This document shows, in pieces, positions 44,260 through 53,075 of a stretch of 64,000 nucleotides of DNA. A program made the position numbers and the translations under genes. Positions within the stretch are counted from its first letter, which is position 1. The number at the start of each line of letters is the position of its first letter. The notes below the pieces were generated by a model. The model worked only from the letters and a program-made list of their open reading frames with translations, did not search any database and was not told the DNA's origin. The DNA lies in assembly GCA_030041355.1 (NCBI GenBank), contig JASHNZ010000055.1, forward strand, positions 1 to 64,000, given 5' to 3'. The stretch is from Nitrososphaerales archaeon. Lineage in GTDB: Archaea > Thermoproteota > Nitrososphaeria > Nitrososphaerales > CADDZS01.

Positions 44260-45666
44260 TTAGCTGTCGGGCCGCATGCTTTTTGAAAGAGTCAGCTTGT
44301 CCAATTCAAGATCGCTGATGAGTTTTTCAGACGCTCTTGCCCCTTCTCTTACAATTCTTTCTTCATCAATCGTGAGCAGCCTATGATTTTCGACAACTAT
44401 CTTCCCGTCTACCAGAACTGTCTCTACGTTCTGGGGCCCGGCATAGTAAACTATCGCGGTCGCTAGATCGTGGTAAGGAATAGTGTATAGACGTTCTAAG
44501 TCAAGAATGCTAAAGTCCGCCTTTTTGCCGGCTTCAATAGTTCCGAGGAAATTTAATCCAAGAGCTTTAGCGCCTCTACTTGTAGCTAGTTCCAGTGCAG
44601 TGAGACACGGCGCTTGCGTTGGATCGAGCGTGGAAATTTTCTGTAAGAGAGAAGTAGCTTTCATGACCGAGAACATTTCGTGAGTATTGGCGACAGTTCC
44701 GCCGTCAGAGCCTAGCGCGATCGGAACACCTTTCGAGAGTAGCTTTTGAAGAGGCAGAACGCCTGAAGCGAGATACATGTTGCTGATGGGATTATGAACA
44801 ATACAGGTCTTCGATTTGGCACACATTTCAATTTCTTCATCTGACATCCAGATGCCGTGCGCAATAACACATCGAGGTCCCAAGAGGCCCAGATCATTTA
44901 GAAACTCAACCTCTCTCTTTCCGTAGTCCTTAAGGGTCGTTTCCACCTCACGTCGCGATTCCGCAATATGACTATGAACATACACGCCATACTTATCCGA
45001 TAGTTTCTTCGCCTCGATAAACGGCTCTGGTCCGCAGCTATTGATTGCGACGGGACAGGGACATATTGAAACGCGCCCTTTTCCTGCCGTCTGCCATTTT
45101 TTGATCAAGCGCTCAGTAATTTCGACATCTTCTTTGGTACTGTAAGGAAAATATTTTGGCGTCGTTCCCCAGATCTCGTGACGTCTAGTTCTCTTCGTGA
45201 ACCCTCTCGCTATCACGCCTCTTATTCCAGAGTCCAAGAACACTTTGGCAACACTATCAACCGCTTCTTCGCTCGTATTCAAATAGAGGTTGTCCATTAG
45301 GAAAGAAGAACCAGACTTGAGCGCCTCGGCGCAACTCAGCATTGCTCCGACTCTTGCTTGCTCAGTCGTTAGTGATCCGGCAAGTGGATGAATTGTTGCT
45401 TTGAGCCACTCAAGAAGTACGAGTCCGTCGCCAAGAGTTTTGAGCAAAGTCTGAAAAGTATGTGTGTGCGCATTAATGAAATTCGGAACAACAATCTTTC
45501 CCTTGGCTTGTATGGTCTTTTCAGGACTCCCGAATTTTCCGATTAGCTCTCGCTTGTCTCCAACGCCGACTATCTCAGTACCAACTACTGCGATACTTTC
45601 CCGCACTATGTTGTTAGTATCTAATTTCATAGTGAGGATGGTTGGGTCCTCAACAAGGACTTGCAA
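44260..45666 (-). CDS. Amidohydrolase of the TrzA/guanine deaminase/SAH deaminase type
   Basis: TIM-barrel metal-dependent hydrolase of 468 residues. Metal ligands are in [20 protein letters not shown] and [10 protein letters not shown]; the last acidic ligand is in ALGSDGG. These fit aminohydrolases that deaminate purine, pyrimidine or triazine rings. Guanine deaminase and 5'-deoxyadenosine/SAH deaminase are both possible. It starts with TTG 17 bases after carbamate kinase and is the last gene of the pyrB-xdh run. If it is guanine deaminase, its product xanthine is the substrate of the dehydrogenase two genes upstream. Confidence 0.87.
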   Translation of the reverse strand: MQVLVEDPTILTMKLDTNNIVRESIAVVGTEIVGVGDKRELIGKFGSPEKTIQAKGKIVVPNFINAHTHTFQTLLKTLGDGLVLLEWLKATIHPLAGSLTTEQARVGAMLSCAEALKSGSSFLMDNLYLNTSEEAVDSVAKVFLDSGIRGVIARGFTKRTRRHEIWGTTPKYFPYSTKEDVEITERLIKKWQTAGKGRVSICPCPVAINSCGPEPFIEAKKLSDKYGVYVHSHIAESRREVETTLKDYGKREVEFLNDLGLLGPRCVIAHGIWMSDEEIEMCAKSKTCIVHNPISNMYLASGVLPLQKLLSKGVPIALGSDGGTVANTHEMFSVMKATSLLQKISTLDPTQAPCLTALELATSRGAKALGLNFLGTIEAGKKADFSILDLERLYTIPYHDLATAIVYYAGPQNVETVLVDGKIVVENHRLLTIDEERIVREGARASEKLISDLELDKLTLSKSMRPDS

Positions 45667-45683
45667 TTACTTGAAGACCCCTC

Positions 45684-46661
45684 TTAGAGGGAGGGCAGAA
45701 TGGTTGTGCCTGAACGGCCGTGAAGCGCTTCAGTTACCTTTGAAAGTTCACAAATGACAGCTGATTTGCCACGGTTTTCAACGAACCTTATTCCGGCGAG
45801 AATCTTCGGTTCCATGCTTCCAGCTGAAAACTGTCCCTCACTCATGTACTCTCGGGCGTCAGAGGCGGAAATTTTGTGAAGCTTTTTCTGAGAAGATTTT
45901 CCAAAATCAACGTATGCCGCATCAACATCTGTGAGAATTACTAGGCGATCAGCTTCAATCAAAGTCGCTAGCCTTTCACCAGCGAGATCTTTGTCAACTA
46001 CCGCCTCGATACCAATAGCACGCCATCCTTTCTCTTCCACTACTGGGATGCCCCCTCCACCGCATGCAATTGCGATGCACCCGGAATCCACGAGTAGTTT
46101 TATTGCCGATTGTTCCGCTATTCCAATCCTTTTGGGATTCGGGGAAACTACAATCCTACGCCAGCCACCACGCGCCCTATCGTATGCAAAGGCATAACGT
46201 GGATGGCGCTGTTTGATTTTTCTTAATTCTCCTGCTGAATAAAAGAGGCCAATTGGTTTTGTTGGATTTTTCAGTTCCTCGTCGCGCTTGTCTATTATAA
46301 CTCTTGTAAGGATAGAGACCACAACCTTGTTCAACCTACGTCTTTTCAACTCGCTTCGCAATGCTTGCTGTATCATGTAGCCTATTGCGCCCTGAGTTTC
46401 AGCGACGCAAACATCCATTGGCAGTGCGGGGATTTTGAACATTTTTTCCCCTGCTTCGTGTCTCAAAAGAGTGTCACCGATCTGCGGCCCGTTGCCATGA
46501 GTAATTACCAGCCTGTACCCTTCCTCAATCAGATCTACCAAGTGTCTCGACGCATTGCGAATGCGCTTATTTTGATTCTCGAAAGTTCTCTTCTCACCGT
46601 GTCTTAGGAAAGCATTTCCGCCCAAAGCCACAACTAGTAATTCCTTTTGCACAGGTTTCAA
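45684..46661 (-). CDS. arcC: Carbamate kinase
   Basis: Reversibly makes ATP and carbamate from carbamoyl phosphate and ADP. Amino acid kinase fold: VVALGGNAFL, YRLVITHGNGPQIGD and CIAIACGGGGIPVVEEK are the classical marks; length is 325. TTG start with a TTGA overlap with the xanthine dehydrogenase stop, so the two are translationally coupled. No arginine deiminase or ornithine carbamoyltransferase is nearby. Instead pyrB lies in the same run, so the enzyme may feed or drain the carbamoyl phosphate pool of pyrimidine synthesis, or gain ATP from purine breakdown. Confidence 0.93.
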   Translation of the reverse strand: MKPVQKELLVVALGGNAFLRHGEKRTFENQNKRIRNASRHLVDLIEEGYRLVITHGNGPQIGDTLLRHEAGEKMFKIPALPMDVCVAETQGAIGYMIQQALRSELKRRRLNKVVVSILTRVIIDKRDEELKNPTKPIGLFYSAGELRKIKQRHPRYAFAYDRARGGWRRIVVSPNPKRIGIAEQSAIKLLVDSGCIAIACGGGGIPVVEEKGWRAIGIEAVVDKDLAGERLATLIEADRLVILTDVDAAYVDFGKSSQKKLHKISASDAREYMSEGQFSAGSMEPKILAGIRFVENRGKSAVICELSKVTEALHGRSGTTILPSL

Positions 46662-49024
46662 GCATCTCGCAGGTCCCTATTCTTGATCAAACCAAGAATT
46701 CTTTCAGGGGTCATGGGAGTCTCTGTGATTTTTACTCCCAAGTGAGCAAGCGCATTCTCCACAGCACTTGCGATCGCGGCTGGTGGGGCGATAGCGCCTC
46801 CTTCTCCTACGCCTTTTACTCCGTACGGATTTATTTTGGAGGGCGTCTCCAAATGCTCGATTTCGATATTCTCAACATCGTTAGCTGTGGGTATAAGATA
46901 GTCCAGAAAGTTCGCCGCAAGTGGCTGCCCTTCCTCGTCGTACCTTATCTCTTCAAGCAATGAACCTCCGATGCCTTGCGCAATTCCTCCTTGAAGCTGC
47001 CCCTCCACGATTGAGGGATTAATCATTGTACCACAATCGTGAACAACGAAATATTTCAGCAAAATTATCTTTCCGCTGTCCCGATCTACCTCGACGATCG
47101 GCAAATGTACGCCGTAAGCGTATGACGGAGAGGGAGGGTCGTAGAACGAGGTTGCGGATAGTCCCGGCTCCATGCCATCAGGCAAGTCTGATGCACTGTA
47201 AGCAATCTCGGCAACCTGACGCAGGGATAGAACTTTCTGGGAACGATCCCTGGCAAAGAATTTGCCCTCGCTGAATTCCATATTCTCTTTGTTTACGTTC
47301 AGGGCATACGCCGCTATTTCTGTGGCCTTTTGCTTCACCTTGTCGATGCTCATCTTCATAACAGTGCTACCAGTGATCGCACTTCTGCTTCCCCAAGTGC
47401 CAAACCCATATGGAGAAGTCATTGTGTCACCCCAATTGATACGAACATCCTCAATTGTCACACCGAATTCATCGGCGCAAATCTGAGCAAGAGTAGTATC
47501 GAGTCCTTGTCCATGTGGACAGAGTCCCGTCAGCACACTTACAGATCCCGATCTCTCTACTCTGACTGTCGCGTTATCGTACCCGCCATAGACTTTGAAG
47601 CCATCACTTGCCATTTCTTTGGATGATCCAATGCCAGTCGACTCTACGACGAATGAAATCCCGATGCCTACAAGCCTTCCTTGATTGCGTAATTGAATTT
47701 GTTCCTTCTTGAAGCCTTCATACCCTGCCATTACTAAGGCCCATCTAAGGCAGTTTGCGTAGTTTCCGCTATCATATTCGCTGCCAAGGGCAGTGCGATA
47801 AGGAAACTCGTTTGCCTGTACGAAATTCTTCAGCCTTACCTTTGCTGGATCTAATTTTAGCTCTCGAGCGATAAGATCAACCGATCTTTCGAGAACGAAA
47901 TTTGATTCGCTCGCCCCAAAACCCCTGTATGCTCCAACAGGTGTCTTGTTAGTTGTGATACAGCGAAGCATGATGTGCCAATTTTTGATCTTGTAGGCTC
48001 CAGGAAGTGTTGCAACCGTGACAAGCTGAGGCCCGATGCTCATGGTATGAAAAGCTCCGAGGTCCGCAAGAATCTCATCCTTGACTCCCAGAAGCGTTCC
48101 ATCCCTCGTTACGGCGAACTCGACCTTGTGGATTTGGTCTCGGGCATGAACGGTTGAAATAGCATCTTCGCTTCGACTCGCAGTCCACTTAATCGGTCTA
48201 CGAAGCTTCCTTGCTAGATAGGCAGCAAGGATCTCTTCAGGATAGACATCTTGTTTATTTCCGAACCCTCCTCCGACATCAGGAGCTATCACTCTTATTT
48301 TGTGCTCTCCAATTCCAAGCATTCGAGCTAGGACAGTTCGGACCAAATGTGGCCACTGTGTGCTAGTGTACAAGGTGATGTAATCCATGGATGGATCGTA
48401 AGAAGCTACGACACTTCTTGGCTCCATCGGGGAGCCGTATTGCCTTTGAATTTTGAACTTCGCTTTCAGAACAAAATCGGCATTTGCAAGGGCTTGTTCA
48501 ATGTTTCCAGCTTTTATTTCTTTGAAATACGCTTCGTTTGTCCCCCATTCATCTATCACTAAGGAAGAATTGGGCTGCAGAGCCGCATCCAGATTAACGA
48601 TAGGATCTCTCGGAACATATTCGACGACTACAGATTCTGCCCCGTCTTCCGCAGATGATCTAGACTCGCCAACAATCGCGGCGATAATTTCTCCCACATA
48701 TCTGACCTTCCCAACAGCGATTGGATATTTCCTGACAGGACGAACGCCGTCTGGCGAAGCAAATATTGGGAATGGCTGGATCTCCCGAGAGATTTGGTCT
48801 CCAGTAATGGCGGTAAGTACTCCATCTTCCCCTAGTGCTTTTTCGATGTTGACGCTCTCTAGGTTTGAATGTGGAGAAGTGCTTCTCGCGAAAGCGAGAT
48901 AAAGCATTCCTGGTAATTTTATGTCATCGACGTACGAAGTCTCGCCAAGCAAAACCCGTGGAGCGCTAACCGACTTCACCCTTGCCCCCAAGAGACTTCG
49001 CTTTGCAATTAGTTGTTGCGTCAA
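46658..49024 (-). CDS. Xanthine dehydrogenase-type molybdopterin subunit
   Basis: The 788-residue large subunit has the aldehyde oxidase/xanthine dehydrogenase a/b hammerhead near the N-terminus (LLGETSYVDDIKLPGMLYLAFARS), the molybdenum-domain marks GGGFGNKQDVYPEE and TPVGAYRGFGASES, and the active-site glutamate in GVKGVGEGG. GAYRGFGA is of the purine hydroxylase kind, not the CO dehydrogenase kind (AYRCSFR). The iron-sulfur and FAD subunits, which are normally adjacent, are not in this window. The gene is in a run with carbamate kinase (overlapping) and the SHMT-like gene (16 bases upstream). Moco genes occur at 61-63 kb. Confidence 0.9.
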   Translation of the reverse strand: MTQQLIAKRSLLGARVKSVSAPRVLLGETSYVDDIKLPGMLYLAFARSTSPHSNLESVNIEKALGEDGVLTAITGDQISREIQPFPIFASPDGVRPVRKYPIAVGKVRYVGEIIAAIVGESRSSAEDGAESVVVEYVPRDPIVNLDAALQPNSSLVIDEWGTNEAYFKEIKAGNIEQALANADFVLKAKFKIQRQYGSPMEPRSVVASYDPSMDYITLYTSTQWPHLVRTVLARMLGIGEHKIRVIAPDVGGGFGNKQDVYPEEILAAYLARKLRRPIKWTASRSEDAISTVHARDQIHKVEFAVTRDGTLLGVKDEILADLGAFHTMSIGPQLVTVATLPGAYKIKNWHIMLRCITTNKTPVGAYRGFGASESNFVLERSVDLIARELKLDPAKVRLKNFVQANEFPYRTALGSEYDSGNYANCLRWALVMAGYEGFKKEQIQLRNQGRLVGIGISFVVESTGIGSSKEMASDGFKVYGGYDNATVRVERSGSVSVLTGLCPHGQGLDTTLAQICADEFGVTIEDVRINWGDTMTSPYGFGTWGSRSAITGSTVMKMSIDKVKQKATEIAAYALNVNKENMEFSEGKFFARDRSQKVLSLRQVAEIAYSASDLPDGMEPGLSATSFYDPPSPSYAYGVHLPIVEVDRDSGKIILLKYFVVHDCGTMINPSIVEGQLQGGIAQGIGGSLLEEIRYDEEGQPLAANFLDYLIPTANDVENIEIEHLETPSKINPYGVKGVGEGGAIAPPAAIASAVENALAHLGVKITETPMTPERILGLIKNRDLRDA

Positions 49025-49040
49025 TAATTGAGTACCCGTT

Positions 49041-50216
49041 TCAAGATTCTAGTGTGTATTGGATTTTCTTGTATCGAGAAACCAGCGTACGTACATCCTT
49101 CCTTATTCTTGGACTTTTGGATCCTGAGAGTGTTTGAACCACCAGATCAGAAATGCCATTCATCTCTCTTGTGCCCATGCCTCTTCTGGTAACTTCATTT
49201 GTCCCAAGCCTCACCTTTGAATCAGAAATTATGCCATTTGTCTCGAGAGCATCCCTAATTTGTTCTCCCTTGGTCCCGTAATTCAGGAAGACTTGGTGAG
49301 ATTCCGTGAACCCGTTTTCTTGTCCTTCAACCCGAATTCCTTTATCATACAATCCTGTCGCTAGAGCTTTAGAATTTTGAATTACTCTCCTTGCGTATGA
49401 AGCAGCGTGAATTTTCGTTTCTTCGAGCGCAACTCCAAGCGCTGCTACTCTGTTTAGATGGAAATTATCCACAAAAGTGTATAGAGCCCTTTCTTCAATT
49501 TCCATCGCAATATCCTCATCATTTGTTAAAATTAGACCACCTTGGGGCCCAAACAGTGTCTTATGCGTCGAACCAAGGAGCACATCTGCACCCTCAGAAA
49601 GAGGATCTTGGAAGCAACCTCCTGCAATCAGTCCGAGGACATGAGAACCATCGTAGATGAGCTTGCCTCCATAAGAGTGAACCGCCCCGGCAATCTTGCT
49701 CACCGGGTGTGGGAAAAGAAATACTGTCGCCCCTAATATTACGATTGAAGGCTTATCCTTGTCTATTAGCTCTAAAGCTCCATTTAGGTCAATGTTGCAA
49801 AATCTAGCATTGTAAGGCAAATAACTTACCTTTAATCCCATAACCGACGGAATGTACCCGTCATTGTAGCCTCTATATCCGCCGAAGTCTGCCGAAATTG
49901 TTGCGAGGTCATCTCCCCTCTTGCAAAGAGCGGATATGGACATCATTCCGGCTACATGACCCGTAACAGGTAATACATTTGCAAATCTGCAATGGAACAC
50001 CTTCCGCGATAGCTCCTCGGTGTCGTTCCAAAGCTCATGAAAGATCTTGCTGCCGGCATACGATTCTGGTTTCCCGGCATATCTGCCCGCCATGCCGGAA
50101 CCCAGAGCTTTGAGAACATCGAAACTCAGCACGTTCTCGCTAGGAATGAGGTTTAATGTTGAGTTTCGATTACTTTCATACTTTGAAACAAGTTCCAGGG
50201 TGCGGCTTCTCGCCAC
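49041..50216 (-). CDS. SHMT-like PLP enzyme
   Basis: Fold type I PLP enzyme of the glycine hydroxymethyltransferase group, 391 residues. Seen are LIPSENVLS near residue 23, the cofactor aspartate in YDGSHVLGLIAGG (D189, H192) and the PLP lysine in GSTHKTLFGPQGG (K219), where true SHMT has TTTHKTLRGPRGG. The changed residues and the short length suggest a side branch such as a threonine/2-methylserine aldolase or transaldolase, not a certain folate enzyme. GTG start in a TAGTG overlap with pyrI. Its place among pyr and xdh genes points to one-carbon or serine/glycine supply for nucleotide metabolism. Confidence 0.85.
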   Translation of the reverse strand: MARSRTLELVSKYESNRNSTLNLIPSENVLSFDVLKALGSGMAGRYAGKPESYAGSKIFHELWNDTEELSRKVFHCRFANVLPVTGHVAGMMSISALCKRGDDLATISADFGGYRGYNDGYIPSVMGLKVSYLPYNARFCNIDLNGALELIDKDKPSIVILGATVFLFPHPVSKIAGAVHSYGGKLIYDGSHVLGLIAGGCFQDPLSEGADVLLGSTHKTLFGPQGGLILTNDEDIAMEIEERALYTFVDNFHLNRVAALGVALEETKIHAASYARRVIQNSKALATGLYDKGIRVEGQENGFTESHQVFLNYGTKGEQIRDALETNGIISDSKVRLGTNEVTRRGMGTREMNGISDLVVQTLSGSKSPRIRKDVRTLVSRYKKIQYTLES

Positions 50217-50653
50217 TAAAGACCACTATCTTGACTGAGCTGGGAAGCCAAAGCTCCTTGGTCAATGTACCTACCGCAATAGTAGCATTGGATTTTCGGT
50301 GGATTCACACTGACAACTTTGAATCTGGCTTTAGTAGGTTCTTTTGGTTGAGCTGTAATACAGTTTTTGCTGGGGCAGACGAAGGTATCCTCTACCCATT
50401 CTGGAAAGGCATCAGAGACTTCCTGTTCCATCCCGTTTTTTCTTTCTCGAATGACAGCCGAAGGACAGATCAAGCTTATCTTAAGAAGCGCATAGCTTGG
50501 AGAGCTGCTCGAAAATTCTAGCATGCCTTCTCTTTCCAAATCAATCTTGACTGAATATGGGTCGCCTAAAATCCTCAAAGCTCGCCGAATTGAAGGAGTT
50601 GCGTCCGGAGGCAGCTTTACTACAAAGCACCTGACCTGTGACATTTCTCTCAC
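50216..50653 (-). CDS. pyrI: Aspartate carbamoyltransferase regulatory chain PyrI
   Basis: Binds nucleotide effectors and holds the catalytic trimers together. The C-terminal zinc domain has the four cysteines in FVCPSKNCIT and KIQCYYCGRYI. The N-terminal allosteric domain is present but divergent. The length of 145 residues is near the usual 150. It follows pyrB immediately (one base) and overlaps the SHMT-like gene by one base. Confidence 0.92.
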   Translation of the reverse strand: MREMSQVRCFVVKLPPDATPSIRRALRILGDPYSVKIDLEREGMLEFSSSSPSYALLKISLICPSAVIRERKNGMEQEVSDAFPEWVEDTFVCPSKNCITAQPKEPTKARFKVVSVNPPKIQCYYCGRYIDQGALASQLSQDSGL

Positions 50654-50654
50654 G

Positions 50655-51578
50655 TCAACCTACAATCATGGAAAGCAATGCCATTCTTACTGGCAGCCCG
50701 TTAGCGGCCTGCTCGAAATATCTCGCATTTGGAGTATAATCTATCTCAAGCGGTATTTCATCTATCCGGGGTAAATGATGCATCACAATCATTCCTTTCT
50801 TTGCCCTCTGCAACATTTCAGTCGTGACAATGTAGCTACCTCTGTATTTTTCATAATCAGAAGGATCAGCAAATCGTTCCTTTTGCAAACGCGTTACATA
50901 GAGTACGTCAATGTCTCCCAGGTATTGATCAAGAGTTGTTGATTCGATATATTCTATACCACTCTTTTCCAAGTAGTCCTTTACCTCTTGTTTCATCTTG
51001 AGGGGCTCTGGGCTTATGAGGTATAATTTCACTCCTTTATACCGAGAAACGCCAAAGCATAGAGACGATGCTGATCTTGTCTGCTTGAGATCGCCCAAGA
51101 TTGCGATCTTGAGCTGGTCTATGTGCCCGAACTCGCTTCTCATCAGGTAGAGATCTGTCAAAGTTTGAGTCGGATGATGCTGAGAACCATCTCCAGCATT
51201 CAACACTGGAACGGTAGCGATTTCGGCGGCAAGTCTTGCAGAACCTTCTATACGGTGCCTCATCACGATGACGTTTGAATATGAATCAAGCATCCTGATC
51301 GTATCGGCAAGCGTTTCTCCGGTAGTCATTCTAGAAGTCGAAGGATCTGCGAAGCCTACTACATTTCCTCCTAATCTTATCATGGCAGTCTCGAAGCTTA
51401 ACCTGGTACGAGTGCTGGGTTCAAAGAACAAAGTCGCGAGGACACGATTTTTCAAAAGATCCGTTCCCGATTTTGCATACTTTTTCATCTCGTCTGCTAT
51501 TCCGAACAATGCGTCTAGTTCCGATCCACTAAGATCGAGCACAGATATCAGATCTCTGCCTTTCAGAGCTTCGTCCAA
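50655..51578 (-). CDS. pyrB: Aspartate carbamoyltransferase catalytic chain PyrB
   Basis: Joins carbamoyl phosphate and aspartate, the committed step of pyrimidine synthesis. The carbamoyl phosphate site is FFEPSTRTRLSFETAM, followed by the HPTQTLTDLY substrate motif and MHHLPRIDEIP at the end. 307 residues, normal. TTG start. First gene of a minus-strand run of six, under the divergent promoter shared with pyrC. Confidence 0.97.
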   Translation of the reverse strand: MDEALKGRDLISVLDLSGSELDALFGIADEMKKYAKSGTDLLKNRVLATLFFEPSTRTRLSFETAMIRLGGNVVGFADPSTSRMTTGETLADTIRMLDSYSNVIVMRHRIEGSARLAAEIATVPVLNAGDGSQHHPTQTLTDLYLMRSEFGHIDQLKIAILGDLKQTRSASSLCFGVSRYKGVKLYLISPEPLKMKQEVKDYLEKSGIEYIESTTLDQYLGDIDVLYVTRLQKERFADPSDYEKYRGSYIVTTEMLQRAKKGMIVMHHLPRIDEIPLEIDYTPNARYFEQAANGLPVRMALLSMIVG

Positions 51579-51609
51579 AGTGAGTCCGATGCATTCACGA
51601 ATGAACTTG

Positions 51610-51638
51610 GTTTAAGCTTTCTGGGAGCTAGCTTAAAC
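51610..51638. promoter_or_regulatory. 9-bp inverted repeat in the divergent pyrB/pyrC promoter
   Basis: GTTTAAGCT (51610-51618) and AGCTTAAAC (51630-51638) are perfect reverse complements with an 11-base spacer, so the half-sites are two helical turns apart. The repeat lies 31 bases from the pyrB start and 47 bases from the pyrC start. Each arm read outwards (AGCTTAAAC) could also be the BRE/TATA element for its gene. It may thus be an operator, two mirror-image core promoters, or both. Confidence 0.6.
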
Positions 51639-51685
51639 ATAAGGCCCGGCAAGTGAAATCAAAATCCACAAGGTCGCGTTGATTC

Positions 51686-53071
51686 TTGCCAGCTTATGAC
51701 TTGGTAATTACGAACGGTAAGGTGTTTTTTCTAGATGACTTCGTCGATGTTAACATTTGTGTAAATGAGGGAAAGATCTCTAGAGTTCAAAAAAATGCCC
51801 CTGAAAGTGCTTCCAGAGTAATTGACGCGAGAGAAGCACTTGTTCTTCCTGGATTGATTGACCCACATGTTCACTTTCGCGACCCAGGTCTAACTTACAA
51901 GGAGGATTTTCTCTCAGGTAGCAAAGGAGCTGCCGCAGGTGGTGTTACTACAGTCTTTGACATGCCCACTACGCAACCTGTAGTAACAAATGCGTCAATG
52001 CTTCAGGAAAAAGTCCGTACGGTGAAAGGAAAGGCGCTCGCAAATTTTGGACTGTTCGGTGCTGGTAGTGTCGATAACTTGGGTGACATAGATGGTCTTT
52101 CCCGGGCCGGGGCAATAGGTTTCAAGACGTATATGGTTGCGCCTCCAAAGGACAGAATGAGGGAGTATGCTGGTTCCTTTGTAACTAACTCTGGACAGCT
52201 CTATCTTGTAATGCAGGCAATAAAACGAACAGGCTTGACACACTGCATTCATGCAGAGTCAGATTCCACCGTGGCCTGCCTCACTGAACGACTTCATTCA
52301 GAGGGGAGAAAGGATCCAATGGCTCACTATGACTCAAGACCGAATTTTACCGAAGCCGAGGCGGTGTACGATGCAATTTTGCTATCAGACGCATTAGGCA
52401 CTAAGATTCACCTGGTTCACGTTAGCACTCGAGAGGCTTCGGATTTACTAAAAAGTGCCAGAGCCAGAGGAGTAAATGTGTCTGCAGAGACTTGTCCCCA
52501 CTATCTATGCTTTTCAAAAGAGATACTTAACGAGCGAGGGCCTTATGCTAAGTATAATCCCCCGGCAAGAAATGAAGATGATCTCGTCAGTTTGTTTGAT
52601 GCTCTCAATGAAGGTACCATCAGCATGATTTCAACAGATCATGCACCTCATGCTAAAGAGGAAAAGGAACTGGGCCGGACTGACATATTCAAGGCGCCCC
52701 CTGGCACTCCGGGAGTTGAAACCAGACTGCCAATAATTTTGAAAATGGCGCATGATGGAAGATTAAGACTGCAAGATGTCCCCAAACTTACTTCCGAATC
52801 TGCGGCAAAGAGATTTGGGCTGTATCCGAACAAGGGTTGCATTGTTGAAGGTGCGAATGCAGACCTAACGATCGTTGACTACAATCAAAATTGGACAATA
52901 AAGGCCTCCGAACTCCAAACCAAAGCCTGGGAGACTGTCTTATTTGATGGAATGGCTGTTCAAGGAAAAGTGAAATTCACTATTCTGAGTGGAGAAATCT
53001 CCTTCGAGGAAGGAGTTGGATTCGCCAAGGCAGGCTTAGGTCAATTCATTAGGGGAAATCCGAACTACTGA
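51686..53071 (+). CDS. pyrC: Dihydroorotase (allantoinase-like amidohydrolase)
   Basis: Closes carbamoyl-aspartate to dihydroorotate. Marks are PGLIDPHVHFRDPGLTYKED, the carboxylated lysine in GFKTYMV, HLVHVSTREASD and the aspartate in STDHAPH. The HFRDPG arginine favours dihydroorotase over allantoinase, though DMPTTQP differs from the usual DMPNT and the enzyme is related to hydantoinases. 461 residues, TTG start. Divergent from pyrB, sharing the regulatory region, which supports the pyrimidine role. Confidence 0.88.
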   Translation: MPAYDLVITNGKVFFLDDFVDVNICVNEGKISRVQKNAPESASRVIDAREALVLPGLIDPHVHFRDPGLTYKEDFLSGSKGAAAGGVTTVFDMPTTQPVVTNASMLQEKVRTVKGKALANFGLFGAGSVDNLGDIDGLSRAGAIGFKTYMVAPPKDRMREYAGSFVTNSGQLYLVMQAIKRTGLTHCIHAESDSTVACLTERLHSEGRKDPMAHYDSRPNFTEAEAVYDAILLSDALGTKIHLVHVSTREASDLLKSARARGVNVSAETCPHYLCFSKEILNERGPYAKYNPPARNEDDLVSLFDALNEGTISMISTDHAPHAKEEKELGRTDIFKAPPGTPGVETRLPIILKMAHDGRLRLQDVPKLTSESAAKRFGLYPNKGCIVEGANADLTIVDYNQNWTIKASELQTKAWETVLFDGMAVQGKVKFTILSGEISFEEGVGFAKAGLGQFIRGNPNY

Positions 53072-53075
53072 GTAA

